DNA from: Sphingobacteriales bacterium
GTDB taxonomy: Bacteria > Bacteroidota > Bacteroidia > Chitinophagales > Chitinophagaceae
DNA: 64,000 nt
Direction of reading: 5' to 3'
Assembly: GCA_016235125.1 (NCBI GenBank)
Contig: JACRLZ010000001.1
Location: 298,645 to 362,644, forward strand
Made by a program: the position numbers and the translations under genes. Numbering within the stretch: the stretch's first letter is position 1; the number at the start of each line of letters is the position of its first letter. Under the pieces are notes generated by a model that did not search any database, was not told where the DNA came from, and saw only the letters and a program-made list of their open reading frames with translations. Below, piece by piece: positions 27,566 through 35,794 of the stretch.

Positions 27566-28065
27566 CAGTTATTCTTTGCAGCATTATTCCTGCATTCTTC
27601 AACTATCATATCAATTTTTTCCTTCGTCAAATGTTCCCGGTAATTTTTTCCCATCTGCATCATCGGGGCATAGCCACAGGCGCCAAGGCATTCAACTGTT
27701 TTCAAAGTAAACATTCCATCACTTGTCGTTTCCCCCGGTTTTATCCCAAGCTTATCATAGATATATTTAATAATATCATCGCTTCCATTCAGCATGCAGG
27801 GCCCTGTCTGGCAAACTTCAAACATATACTTGCCGACCGGCTTCAGATTATACATGCTGTAAAAAGTAGCCACTTCATATACTTCGATCGGCAGAAGATT
27901 AAGCAATGAAGCCACATAATCCATTGTCTCAGTGCTCAGCCATCCGCCAAATTCTTTTTGTGCAATATGCAGCACAGGGATTACGGCACTTTTTTGCTTA
28001 CCCTTCGGGTAGCGGGCAATGATCTGCTGTACTACTTTTAACCTATCGTCCGAAAACTTAATCAT
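27565..28065 (-). CDS. nuoE: NADH-quinone oxidoreductase subunit E ([2Fe-2S])
   Basis: The 166-residue thioredoxin-like subunit binds cluster N1a with cysteines in CQTGPCMLNGS and VECLGACGYAPMMQMG. The N-terminal helices (IIARYPKGKQKSAVIPVLHIAQKEFGGWLS) are typical. Its stop overlaps the start of the NTF2-like gene by one base. Upstream, a 63-bp gap before nuoD's end holds a small hairpin (AACAATC / GATTGTT). Confidence 0.96.
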   Translation of the reverse strand: MIKFSDDRLKVVQQIIARYPKGKQKSAVIPVLHIAQKEFGGWLSTETMDYVASLLNLLPIEVYEVATFYSMYNLKPVGKYMFEVCQTGPCMLNGSDDIIKYIYDKLGIKPGETTSDGMFTLKTVECLGACGYAPMMQMGKNYREHLTKEKIDMIVEECRNNAAKNN

Positions 28066-28128
28066 AACAATCTAACAATTTAACCATTCAACAATCATTG
28101 TTTGATTGTTTGATGGCTTGATGGTTAT

Positions 28129-29352
28129 TTATGCGTCCATTTCTCCTGCTATCAGGTTCAAACTGCTCATCGTCATTATTGCATCACTCAGCATTCCGCC
28201 TTTTGTCAGTTCCTCAAAAGCCTGGTAATAAATAAAACAAGGGCGGCGGAAATGCAAGCGGTAAGGTGTTCTTCCACCATCACTGATTAAATAAAACCCT
28301 AACTCACCATTTGCCGCTTCAATTGAATTGTACACTTCACCGGCAGGAATTTCCGTTTCACCCATCACAATTTTAAAATGATAGATCAGCGCTTCCATTT
28401 TAGTGTACACATCTTCTTTTGGAGGCAGATAATACTCCGGTGCATCTGCATGATATACGTCTGCATCCTTTCCTTTAAACTCCTGCACTTTGCGGTATGC
28501 CTGTTCAATGATGCTCAGACTCTCCCACATTTCTTTACTGCGTACCAGCCAACGGTCATAATTGTCGCCAGTGGTACCCACAGGAATATTGAATTGAAAA
28601 TCTTCATAACTGCTGTAAGGCGTTTGTACTCTCACATCATAATCTACTCCTGCAGCACGAAGGTTGGGGCCGGTGAAACCATAGTTCAGTGCCCTATCGG
28701 CGCTGATGGCTCCGGTACCTATTGTCCTTTCCATAAATATTCTGTTGCGCTGAAACAGGTTCTCAAATTCTTTCAGCACTTTGGGATATTCTTTCAGAAA
28801 TTTTTCCAGCTTTTGAAAAGCGATATCATTGAAGTTTCTTTCAAATCCGCCAATGCGGCCGATATTGGTGGTTAATCTTGCACCGCAAACCTCTTCGAAG
28901 ATTTCATAGATCAGTTCACGGTATTGCATCACATACAGGAATCCTGTATAAGCTCCCGCATCCACCCCTACTATTGAATTGCAGATAAGATGATCGGAAA
29001 TTCTTGACAACTCCATGATGATGACCCGGAGATAATCAACCCGCTTGGGAGTTTTTACTCCCAATAATTTTTCGCAGGTAAGATGCCAGCCCATGTTATT
29101 GATGGGCGATGAGCAATAATTCAGCCTGTCAGTAAGTGTGGTGATCTGATATAAAGGTCTTCTCTCAGCCAGTTTTTCAAATGCCCGGTGTATGTATCCC
29201 ACTGTTTGCTCTGAAGAAACAATTCTTTCTCCATCCAATTCCAGAATATTCTGAAACACACCGTGAGTAGCCGGGTGTGTAGGCCCCAGGTTCAGCGTGG
29301 TGGTCGTTTTCTCTATTGAGCCTTCGGGTAATTTGATATGATGTTCTGGCAT
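28129..29352 (-). CDS. nuoD: NADH-quinone oxidoreductase subunit D (49 kDa)
   Basis: The 407-residue subunit, related to NiFe-hydrogenase large subunits, lines the quinone site. Key segments are LGPTHPATHGVFQNILELDGE, the quinone-site region VGYIHRAFEKLAE, and GELGFYLISDGGRTPYRLHFRRPCF near the C-terminus. The start is taken as ATG 29352 (MPEHHIKLPEGS). A TTG nine bases upstream is in frame but lies within the MITE-like element and is rejected. Confidence 0.96.
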   Translation of the reverse strand: MPEHHIKLPEGSIEKTTTTLNLGPTHPATHGVFQNILELDGERIVSSEQTVGYIHRAFEKLAERRPLYQITTLTDRLNYCSSPINNMGWHLTCEKLLGVKTPKRVDYLRVIIMELSRISDHLICNSIVGVDAGAYTGFLYVMQYRELIYEIFEEVCGARLTTNIGRIGGFERNFNDIAFQKLEKFLKEYPKVLKEFENLFQRNRIFMERTIGTGAISADRALNYGFTGPNLRAAGVDYDVRVQTPYSSYEDFQFNIPVGTTGDNYDRWLVRSKEMWESLSIIEQAYRKVQEFKGKDADVYHADAPEYYLPPKEDVYTKMEALIYHFKIVMGETEIPAGEVYNSIEAANGELGFYLISDGGRTPYRLHFRRPCFIYYQAFEELTKGGMLSDAIMTMSSLNLIAGEMDA

Positions 29353-29489
29353 AAACCCCAAACCCCTAAAGGGGCTTTCGCAATTTCATTTAAATTCAAA
29401 ATTTTTATTTCTCATACGCCTTTTAAAACCCTGCCACCCCCTGATAGAATCATTGATCTAAGTTTCCCCTTTAGGGGGACAGGGGGTTT
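29353..29489. mobile_element. MITE-like element between nuoC and nuoD
   Basis: About 137 bp with imperfect terminal inverted repeats: left AAACCCCAAACCCCTAAAGG, right (reverse complement) AAACCCCCTGTCCCCCTAAA. Each end contains the palindrome CCCCTAAAGGGG. The inside is AT-rich and shows no gene. It starts next to the nuoD ATG and ends inside the nuoC stop codon, so it makes up the whole gap. A 150-bp relative lies at 30581-30730. Confidence 0.8.
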
Positions 29490-29991
29490 ATCTTCCAAAC
29501 ATTTCGTCATCCTTATCAATCCTTGTCTGGTCTTCCAGCGGATATTCTTTACGCATCGGGAAATAATCCATTTCATCCACATTCAATATTCGCTTGAGTT
29601 TCGGGTGGCCGATAAAATTCACTCCAAAGAAATCATAGGTTTCTCTTTCCATCCAGTTGGCTGACGAAAACAAACCAGTTGCCGTGTACACATCCGGTCT
29701 ATTAATGTCCGTAAATACTTTGAACCTGACACGAATATTGTCAACCATATTGTGCAGATGATAGACCACTGCCAGTTCCCTTCCTTTATTATCCGGATAA
29801 TGCACGGCGCATAAATCTGTAAGAAACCGGAATTTCAGTTGCTCATCGTCATATAAAAAATTAAGCACCTTCAGATTCATTTCCCTGGGTGCTTCAAATG
29901 TGAGCATACCATATGGTTCTTCAAAATTAGAAACCTGATCACTGAATTTTTCTACAAGCTTTTGTTTGATATAATCGTTCGAAATCGCCAT
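29488..29991 (-). CDS. nuoC: NADH-quinone oxidoreductase subunit C (30 kDa)
   Basis: The 167-residue subunit has the signature RFLTDLCAVHYPDNKGRELAVVYHLHNM and the C-terminal SANWMERETYDFFGVNFIGHPKLKRILNVDEM...PMRKEYPLEDQTR. It is a separate gene here, not fused to nuoD. It follows nuoB by 4 bp. Its stop codon is part of the MITE-like element that follows. Confidence 0.97.
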   Translation of the reverse strand: MAISNDYIKQKLVEKFSDQVSNFEEPYGMLTFEAPREMNLKVLNFLYDDEQLKFRFLTDLCAVHYPDNKGRELAVVYHLHNMVDNIRVRFKVFTDINRPDVYTATGLFSSANWMERETYDFFGVNFIGHPKLKRILNVDEMDYFPMRKEYPLEDQTRIDKDDEMFGR

Positions 29992-29995
29992 GCTG

Positions 29996-30580
29996 CTATT
30001 GAATTCCGTAACTGTCTAATAATGCTTTGTATTGTTGTCCGTTTCTTCTTCTTAAACTTTCTTTGCCCACCAGATCCTGTATCCGCAATACGCCATCAAT
30101 AATAGCTTCCGGTCTTGGCGGACAGCCCGGCACATACACATCCACCGGCACCACCTGGTCAATTCCCTGCAATACACTATATGTATCAAAAATTCCGCCG
30201 CTGCTGGCACAGGCACCAACCGCCATTACCCATCTTGGCTCAGCCATTTGAAGATAAACCTGTCTTACAACCGGTCCCATTTTTTTAGCTATTGTTCCCA
30301 TCACCATTAACAAATCACATTGCCGGGGAGAGAATCCAACCCTTTCAGAACCAAACCTTGCAAGATCATAATGCGACCCCATCGTGGCCATAAACTCTAT
30401 GCCACAGCAAGAAGTTGCGAAAGGTAAAGGCCAGATGGAATTTTTTCTTGCCAGCCCGATCACTTTATTCAATGATGTTGCAAAAAAACCCTCCCCCTGG
30501 CGGCCATCAGGCATATCGACTATACTGATATCTGCCTCCAGCGGCTTTTGAATAAGATTATATGATACAGGACGAGACAT
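29996..30580 (-). CDS. nuoB: NADH-quinone oxidoreductase subunit B (cluster N2)
   Basis: The 194-residue subunit carries the terminal cluster N2. Tandem cysteines in [13 protein letters not shown], plus GACASSGG and [13 protein letters not shown], are the four ligands. [25 protein letters not shown] is conserved. The ATG at 30580 is directly next to the second MITE-like element, which fills the gap to nuoA. nuoB and nuoC are thus bracketed by the two elements. Confidence 0.97.
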   Translation of the reverse strand: MSRPVSYNLIQKPLEADISIVDMPDGRQGEGFFATSLNKVIGLARKNSIWPLPFATSCCGIEFMATMGSHYDLARFGSERVGFSPRQCDLLMVMGTIAKKMGPVVRQVYLQMAEPRWVMAVGACASSGGIFDTYSVLQGIDQVVPVDVYVPGCPPRPEAIIDGVLRIQDLVGKESLRRRNGQQYKALLDSYGIQ

Positions 30581-30730
30581 ACCCCCAACCCCTAAAGGGG
30601 CTTTTGAACCCTAAAGCACAAATTGCTTTAAAGTATGATTGATAAAAAATTTTTTCTTCTTTCTTTAAAGAGCTATGAAACAATATGAAAACCCCGATCT
30701 AAGTCTCCCCTTTAGGGGGACAGGGGGTTT
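30581..30730. mobile_element. MITE-like element between nuoA and nuoB
   Basis: About 150 bp. The left end ACCCCCAACCCCTAAAGGGG abuts the nuoB ATG, and the right end (reverse complement AAACCCCCTGTCCCCCTAAA) overlaps the nuoA stop. The right ends of both copies share GATCTAAGT followed by CCCCTTTAGGGGGACAGGGG; the interiors differ. No transposase is encoded, so any movement would need one from elsewhere. Confidence 0.8.
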
Positions 30731-31125
30731 CAATCTTCCCACTTCAACGCACCTTTTTTAATAATATATATAAATCCACAAAGGAAGAATCCTATGAACA
30801 TTAATACTGCCCAAAATCCGGACCAACCCAATTCTTTAAAATTCACAGCGTAAGGATAAAAGAAAATAACCTCCACATCAAACAATACAAAAAGAATAGC
30901 TGTTAAAAAGTATTTGATTGCCATGGGATGACGGGCATCTCCATGGCTTTCAATACCACTTGTAAAATTCTGGAGTTTATCAGACGTTTTTCTTTTGGGT
31001 CCCAGCATATGTGTTACAAACAAAAGAAAAGCAACCAATCCCACTGCAATAAAAACCTGGATACCAACCGGCAGATAAGAGCCGGAATCTGCATTATTCA
31101 AACCCGTTTGAAGAAAATAAAACAT
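30730..31125 (-). CDS. nuoA: NADH-quinone oxidoreductase subunit A
   Basis: The 131-residue subunit has three membrane helices. GPKRKTSDKLQNFTSGIES is the conserved loop (variant of the Cys-containing ND3 loop, here without Cys), and ILFVLFDVEVIFFYPYAVNFKELG is the family signature with acidic residues of the proton path. It is the first gene of the nuo operon. A TATTTTTG box lies 18 bp upstream of the ATG. Confidence 0.95.
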   Translation of the reverse strand: MFYFLQTGLNNADSGSYLPVGIQVFIAVGLVAFLLFVTHMLGPKRKTSDKLQNFTSGIESHGDARHPMAIKYFLTAILFVLFDVEVIFFYPYAVNFKELGWSGFWAVLMFIGFFLCGFIYIIKKGALKWED

Positions 31126-31142
31126 AAGCCTTTCTCAGCCGG

Positions 31143-31150
31143 CAAAAATA
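31143..31150 (-). promoter_or_regulatory. Candidate -7 box for the nuo operon
   Basis: TATTTTTG on the minus strand fits the Bacteroidota TAnnTTTG box. No TTG lies at the usual distance upstream. An imperfect FNR-like site (TAAT-TAAA-ATCA, one base off, 31173-31184) is centred 35.5 bp from the end of the box. It is weaker than the sites in the 57-64 kb island. Confidence 0.4.
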
Positions 31151-31210
31151 AGGCTGTGCCCTGAAATTACCTTAATTAAAATCATAGTCGGTTATGAGAT
31201 TGGTAAAAAG

Positions 31211-31237
31211 AAAAATCCCCCGCCCCGATAAATCGGG
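31211..31237 (-). terminator. Probable terminator after the TPR gene
   Basis: CCCGAT (31224-31229) pairs with ATCGGG (31232-31237). On the minus strand the stem is followed by a G-run and ATTTTTCTTTTT. The stem is one of three CCCGATA/TATCGGG-type palindromes in the window (see also 40942 and 52463). Confidence 0.6.
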
Positions 31238-31275
31238 ACAAGAGACTTTCTTTGTAAAAGAAGAAAACCGAGTTA

Positions 31276-33069
31276 TTAATTCTTTGCCACTGACTTTTTG
31301 GTCGTAGTGGTTGTTTTTGTTTTTGCTGCAGAAGATGGTTTGGGTAAATTTCCGGCCCCTGCTTTTGTTGGTGTAGCGCCTTTCGGAGTTGCAGGGTTGG
31401 AGGTTTTACCCGGAGGATTAGATGACATTTTATTAATGGCGTCAATATATCCTTGTATTTCCACCGATCTTGCCGTATCTATATCACGCCATTTGGGTAA
31501 ATAAATTAATGCATTGTTTTTATCTCTTGCATTGAAATAAAATCCACCCAGGAATCTCACTGATTTTAAATACTGGTTTCTGAATTTAATAGTATCTTTT
31601 TGCGCAAACTCATACAATTTCTGGGCATCGGGTATGGCAATGCTATCCCTCCGTACAGTATCGGTTCTTACGGAATTATTAAAAGCCCAGTCAAATCCAA
31701 ATACCTGGTCAGGCCATTTGGCTTGCATTGTAAGTGCTATGTCTCTTGACAGCGAATATTTGTCATCATCATAAAAGGCCTTCATTAAATCAAAAAAATC
31801 ATTAATGATCGGTTTTGGCCTGAGGTCAATTATTTTCTGAACAATCAGACCGAATTTATCCCAGATCTTATTTTCCTTAAAATAAGCTGCGCCTTGTTTC
31901 AAAAAGTCAATTCTGCTTGATAATACCGTATCAAGCTGGGCGCCCTGAACAAAGTTGTCAAAGATTTCATCGGGTGTGCCACCGGTTTTTGAAAGGATCT
32001 TTGCCCGGAGCTCATGGTCAAATGTGATGTAATCATCAGGATTCTTTTTCTGAAAAAAAAGGTCGCTGTATTTTTTTGCAGCAGTAAACTCAGCTTTTTG
32101 ATAATAAGCATCTGCAAGCAGCCTGTACACTTTGGGTTTTGTTTTGTCGCCTAAAGCCATCACAACGGATTCTGCCTTGGTAACTGCACATGCATAGTCT
32201 TTTCTTCCATAACAAAGTTGTCCGTAAAGAAATTCATCCTGTGCATCTTTTTCGGGCAACTTGCTCTGAATGTATTTATTCAACTGATTCTCTGCTTCGG
32301 TATAATCCTGTTTTTTGAACCAGTAATAATAGAATAACTCATAATATGCAGGAGTAAATTTGGGGTCTCTGGCTACTGCATCATTTAAGTATTGCAGAAA
32401 AGGCTCCCAGTTCTTTTGTGAATAAAAAATCATAGCAATCCGGTAGTTGGCAATCGAAAATGACGGATTCACTTCCAATGCCTTTCTGTAAGCCTGAAAT
32501 GCGGGTCCTCCGCCTGTACCTTCACCTGCTTTGCGATGGGCATTTCCCAGTTGTAAAAGTGTTTCAGTGTTTTTAGGGTCCTTGGCAGCAGCATCCTGTA
32601 GTAATCTGATTCCCCATTGAAAATCGGCGGTCTTGGCATCGGCAATAGCACGGCCAATCGCAGTTTCTATTATAGGATCATCTCCTTTTTTACTGCTTCT
32701 CGAAAGAGTAAGCGCCGTTTCGAAATGCTGACGGGATTCGTTCATTTTGCCGGCCAATAATTCTGCATGGCCTAAACCAACCTGAATAAGCGGTGCACCG
32801 TTTGTAGTCTGCATTGCTTTTTCATACAACTGTGTTGCCCTGGCAATCCTGGAGCTCATAATCTCATCCATATCCAGATAAACCTGGCCAAGCCAATAAG
32901 TAGCTTCTATATTGTTTGGGTTTACAGCCAGCAATTTTTCAAATACATTAATAGCACTTGTATATCGCTGGGCATACAAATGATTCATGCCCTCCGGTAT
33001 GCTTTGGGCTCTGAGTCCTGTTACATATAGTAACCCGGCTGCAATAAATGTGAGGGTGGTTTTCTTCAT
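31276..33069 (-). CDS. Secreted tetratricopeptide repeat protein
   Basis: The 597-residue protein has a signal peptide (MKKTTLTFIAAGLLYVTGLRAQS) and then TPR-like helical repeats: SAINVFEKLLAVNPNNIEATYWLGQVYLD, AYRKALEVNPSFSIANYRIAMIFYSQKNW, YYELFYYYWFKKQDYTEAENQL. The last 45 residues are a Pro/Thr/Lys-rich tail. The ATG at 33069 is used; the GTG 12 bases upstream gives a poorer signal peptide. It is the last gene of a tonB - small membrane protein - PstS-like - TPR set. It probably works as an envelope scaffold; the partner is unknown. Confidence 0.88.
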   Translation of the reverse strand: MKKTTLTFIAAGLLYVTGLRAQSIPEGMNHLYAQRYTSAINVFEKLLAVNPNNIEATYWLGQVYLDMDEIMSSRIARATQLYEKAMQTTNGAPLIQVGLGHAELLAGKMNESRQHFETALTLSRSSKKGDDPIIETAIGRAIADAKTADFQWGIRLLQDAAAKDPKNTETLLQLGNAHRKAGEGTGGGPAFQAYRKALEVNPSFSIANYRIAMIFYSQKNWEPFLQYLNDAVARDPKFTPAYYELFYYYWFKKQDYTEAENQLNKYIQSKLPEKDAQDEFLYGQLCYGRKDYACAVTKAESVVMALGDKTKPKVYRLLADAYYQKAEFTAAKKYSDLFFQKKNPDDYITFDHELRAKILSKTGGTPDEIFDNFVQGAQLDTVLSSRIDFLKQGAAYFKENKIWDKFGLIVQKIIDLRPKPIINDFFDLMKAFYDDDKYSLSRDIALTMQAKWPDQVFGFDWAFNNSVRTDTVRRDSIAIPDAQKLYEFAQKDTIKFRNQYLKSVRFLGGFYFNARDKNNALIYLPKWRDIDTARSVEIQGYIDAINKMSSNPPGKTSNPATPKGATPTKAGAGNLPKPSSAAKTKTTTTTKKSVAKN

Positions 33070-33111
33070 TTTACTGTTCACTTTTACAAGTTGTAAATAT
33101 AACTGATTTGT

Positions 33112-34053
33112 TTACTTTTTAAGCCTTATCGGTCTTAAACCAAAATTTTTTAAAACCTGAGGTACCAGGTAGGCTCTTCTGAAAATCAATTGTCCTATCT
33201 CTCCGCTCATAAATCCTGCAAAACCATATCCTAATCCCTGGTAATTCTCTTTCAATGTATAAACCAAATCCCGTACCATAGGATAACTCTTTGTGTAAAT
33301 GTTTTGTTGATAGGCTTTTACAAATCCTCCATCAGGGTAGGTACTTTGCAGTGAAACTACTCTGACCTTTTTCAAAAAACTCAGTTGTTCTGCATCTTCG
33401 GGATTGCCAATCCAGCTGACACCAATAAAACCGATTACGTCTTTTTGCTGCGAGACATACTCTATTACTCCTTCGCTGCTACGGGCTGCCACAGCTTTCG
33501 GTGTAAGTGAGTCTCCATGCAGTACTGAATCGATGATGAAACGTACAGTGCTGGTTGCTTTTATCCCATCAAACACAGGAATTAAATTTTTCTTAAATCT
33601 CCCGGTAAGAATATCTCTGATATCCGACATGGTGAACAGTGAATCCGGGGCTTCGGGATTTACAATTACTGCCACTGCATCTCTTGCAACCACAAGGCTC
33701 TGCGGTGACACTCCTAACGAATCCACCATCAGTGATTTTTCATCGGCATTGTTTCGCCTCGTGGCAATCACCATGCGAACACTATCAACTCCAAAATCTT
33801 TGAAACATTCCGCCTCGGGTTTATAATAAACCTTGATATGTGTTTTGGGACGATTTGATTCATACACCTGTGCCAGTTCATCCACTACCGGTTTAAATGA
33901 CTCATCAGCGCTGACGATAATTGTTCCCCTGTAGGGTGTATCGGGCAGTTTATCTTCCTTTTCCTTGTATGACTTACAGGCGGACAGGATGATTAGTAAA
34001 CAGGCTATTAAAAAAAATAAACTGCTGATCCTTTTCCGCTGCAACCTTTTCAT
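33112..34053 (-). CDS. PstS-like substrate-binding lipoprotein
   Basis: The 313-residue protein has a lipoprotein signal (LFFLIACLLIILSACKSYKE, lipobox LSAC) and a periplasmic-binding domain of the PstS type: GTIIVSADESFKPVVDELAQVYES, VVARDAVAVIVNPEAPDSLFTMSDIRDILTG, RSSEGVIEYVSQQKDVIGFIGVSW, and FVKAYQQNIYTKSYPMVRDLVYTL. No pstCAB permease or ATPase is nearby; instead the gene is between a TonB set and a TPR protein, and its start overlaps the small membrane protein by 4 bp. Phosphate binding in the classical sense is therefore uncertain; the phosphate-binding serine/threonine loop is only partly recognisable. Confidence 0.85.
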   Translation of the reverse strand: MKRLQRKRISSLFFLIACLLIILSACKSYKEKEDKLPDTPYRGTIIVSADESFKPVVDELAQVYESNRPKTHIKVYYKPEAECFKDFGVDSVRMVIATRRNNADEKSLMVDSLGVSPQSLVVARDAVAVIVNPEAPDSLFTMSDIRDILTGRFKKNLIPVFDGIKATSTVRFIIDSVLHGDSLTPKAVAARSSEGVIEYVSQQKDVIGFIGVSWIGNPEDAEQLSFLKKVRVVSLQSTYPDGGFVKAYQQNIYTKSYPMVRDLVYTLKENYQGLGYGFAGFMSGEIGQLIFRRAYLVPQVLKNFGLRPIRLKK

Positions 34054-34292
34054 TTAAAATAATTTTTCTTGTACCCCCTGTAAATTCTCCAGCTGCCATA
34101 CAACATACAAATGGCACCGAAAATTTTATCTATCACATTTGGCGGAAAGCTTTCATTAAAAGAGATATCAAATTTGTTTCGGAAAAAGAAAAACAATCCG
34201 AGAAATAAAATCAATATCCCCATGCCATAGTCCAGAATTGATCTCATCAGGGAAGTCTGCTTCCTTTTTTTCTTTTCATAGTCTTCAAACAT
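34050..34292 (-). CDS. Small inner-membrane protein
   Basis: The 80-residue protein has a charged N-terminus (MFEDYEKKKRKQTSLMRS), a membrane helix (residues 20-41, YGMGILILFLGLFFFFRNKF) and a second helix (VIDKIFGAICMLYGSWRIYRGYKK). It is translated with the PstS-like gene (ATGA overlap of 4 bp) and follows tonB by 35 bp. I do not know the family; the fixed position suggests a helper of the TonB/PstS-like/TPR set. Confidence 0.75.
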   Translation of the reverse strand: MFEDYEKKKRKQTSLMRSILDYGMGILILFLGLFFFFRNKFDISFNESFPPNVIDKIFGAICMLYGSWRIYRGYKKNYFK

Positions 34293-34327
34293 CGGTCATC
34301 TTTTGGGGAGGGCAAATTAGCCAAATT

Positions 34328-35149
34328 TTACTGTTCCACCCCTATAAATGTTACCGGCAGAATATAGCTGACAGGAACATTGACACCGTTCTGCAAAGCA
34401 GGCGTCCACCGGGGCATTTTCTTGCAAACTCTTACCACTTCCCTGTCATATTCATTACCACCGCTGGTTACGATCTCAAATGTGTTGACAGAACCATCCT
34501 TATCAACTTTGAACCGGATTTTCACTACTTTCTTTTCGCCATCTTCCAGTTCGCCCGGGGTTTGCAGGTTGTTTGCAAGAAATCTTTTTAAAGCATCGGG
34601 CCCTCCGGGAAATTCAGGATCTTTTTCCTGTGGCCTGAATTCTTTTTCAGTTTCTGTTGATTGAGAATTATTTGTATTTCCGCTTACAATTGTTTGCTCC
34701 GTCTTTTTGGGAATACCATCATCCGGTTTTCCTTTCACTGTAATATCGGCAATAAGGCTGCTGTCAAGACTTTTGGTATCCGGTATTACTTCTTTTACCT
34801 TATCGTCCGGTTTGATGACTATTTTACTGACAAATTTTTGAGAAGCAATTTTCTGTTCCTCCCTGGGTTGCTCTTTAGGTTTTTCAGGTTCTTTGGGTTT
34901 CAGTTTTTCAATATCAATCTCTTTTATCTCCACAATTCTTTCCTGCGTAGTATAAGAAAATGATGATGAGTTTTTATGAGTTAAAAAATTTATAACAATA
35001 AATACAAGTATTATGGACAAGGCAGCGACAATCGCAATCATAAGGCGACTGTTGTAACCTTTGCGTAGGGCATAAGCGCCATAATCTTTGTTGCGGTTTT
35101 CAAAAAGAATGTCGAGTATATCTGATTGTAAAATCCTTTCGTTTGTCAT
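34328..35149 (-). CDS. TonB family energy transducer (second copy)
   Basis: The 273-residue protein starts at the ATG 35149 (MTNERILQSDILDILFENRNKDYGAYALRKGYN); this N-terminus aligns with the first TonB (DLLDIIFDGKNKDYGAYDLRK), so the upstream in-frame extension is rejected. Then come one membrane helix (SRLMIAIVAALSIILVFIVINFL), a spacer with KPKEPEKPKEQPREEQK and a C-terminal TonB domain (EFPGGPDALKRFLANNLQ ... KIRFKVDKDGS ... KMPRWTPALQNG). No exbB or exbD is beside it, so it likely uses the ExbB/ExbD motor from 13-15 kb or elsewhere. Confidence 0.92.
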   Translation of the reverse strand: MTNERILQSDILDILFENRNKDYGAYALRKGYNSRLMIAIVAALSIILVFIVINFLTHKNSSSFSYTTQERIVEIKEIDIEKLKPKEPEKPKEQPREEQKIASQKFVSKIVIKPDDKVKEVIPDTKSLDSSLIADITVKGKPDDGIPKKTEQTIVSGNTNNSQSTETEKEFRPQEKDPEFPGGPDALKRFLANNLQTPGELEDGEKKVVKIRFKVDKDGSVNTFEIVTSGGNEYDREVVRVCKKMPRWTPALQNGVNVPVSYILPVTFIGVEQ

Positions 35150-35233
35150 GGCTGTGTGATTTGCAGATAAGATTCTTTTCATATAGAATTCCACAAGCGA
35201 AACAACAGCAGTTAGGTGCAGCTATCTTGTACC

Positions 35234-35263
35234 TTGAGTCTTGTGCCTTTTACATTACTTTTG
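35234..35263 (+). promoter_or_regulatory. Promoter of the LMW phosphatase gene
   Basis: TTG (35234-35236), a 19-bp spacer and TACTTTTG (35256-35263) match the Bacteroidota -33/-7 consensus. The ATG follows 5 bp after the box, so the mRNA should be leaderless or nearly so. Confidence 0.65.
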
Positions 35264-35268
35264 TTATT

Positions 35269-35754
35269 ATGAAAATTTTAATGGTTTGCCTGGGTAATAT
35301 CTGCCGCAGTCCGCTTGCTGAAGGTATTTTGCAGGATAAATCTTTTAAAGCAGGATTAACCTGGAGCATCGAAAGTGCCGGCACCAACAGTTATCATACT
35401 GGTGAGCCGCCACACCCTTTATCACAAAAAGTGGCGAAAATGAATGGCATTAACATCAGCCGCCAAAGGGCAAGAAGATTTACGGCATCTGATTTTACCG
35501 TATATGATAAAATTTATGCCCTTGCAGAAGATGTATTACAGGAAATGAAGCGAATTGCGGGAAATGAGTTCGACAATAACAAAGTTGATTTACTGATGAA
35601 TGAACTTTATCCCGGAAAAAATATGGACGTACCGGATCCCTGGTATGGGCCTGAAGAGGGATATCATGAAGCGTATAAATTGATTGAAAAAGCTTGTGAT
35701 GCGATTGTCGCTAAATACTCAATACCCAACAATGAATATTCAATGATCAAATAA
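35269..35754 (+). CDS. Low-molecular-weight protein-tyrosine phosphatase
   Basis: The 161-residue cytoplasmic enzyme has the P-loop VCLGNICRSPLAEG with nucleophile Cys7 and Arg13 (Cx5R), and the catalytic acid Asp123 in DVPDPWYG. These are complete LMW-PTP motifs. The start ATG at 35269 is the one that places the P-loop at the N-terminus; a longer reading frame from 35143 would overlap the TonB gene. hisS follows after 40 bp. The target is unknown; arginine-phosphate or capsule-kinase phosphatases share this fold. Confidence 0.94.
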   Translation: MKILMVCLGNICRSPLAEGILQDKSFKAGLTWSIESAGTNSYHTGEPPHPLSQKVAKMNGINISRQRARRFTASDFTVYDKIYALAEDVLQEMKRIAGNEFDNNKVDLLMNELYPGKNMDVPDPWYGPEEGYHEAYKLIEKACDAIVAKYSIPNNEYSMIK

Positions 35755-35760
35755 GGCATT

Positions 35761-35794
35761 TGACTTATTTGACTTTTATGACTTATTTGAATTT
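35761..35794. repeat. Tandem GACTTATTTGA-type repeat before hisS
   Basis: Repeats of TTTGACTTATTTGAC and TTATGACTTATTTGAATTTA run from 6 bp after the phosphatase stop to the hisS start codon. They are of the degenerate heptad type common in gaps of this window. Confidence 0.6.

Noticed and set aside
28378..28875. 165-codon plus-strand frame inside nuoD
   Set aside because: It is antisense to a conserved complex I subunit and lacks any signature.
29353..29361. TTG start for nuoD
   Set aside because: The codon is inside the MITE-like element; the ATG at 29352 begins the conserved N-terminus.
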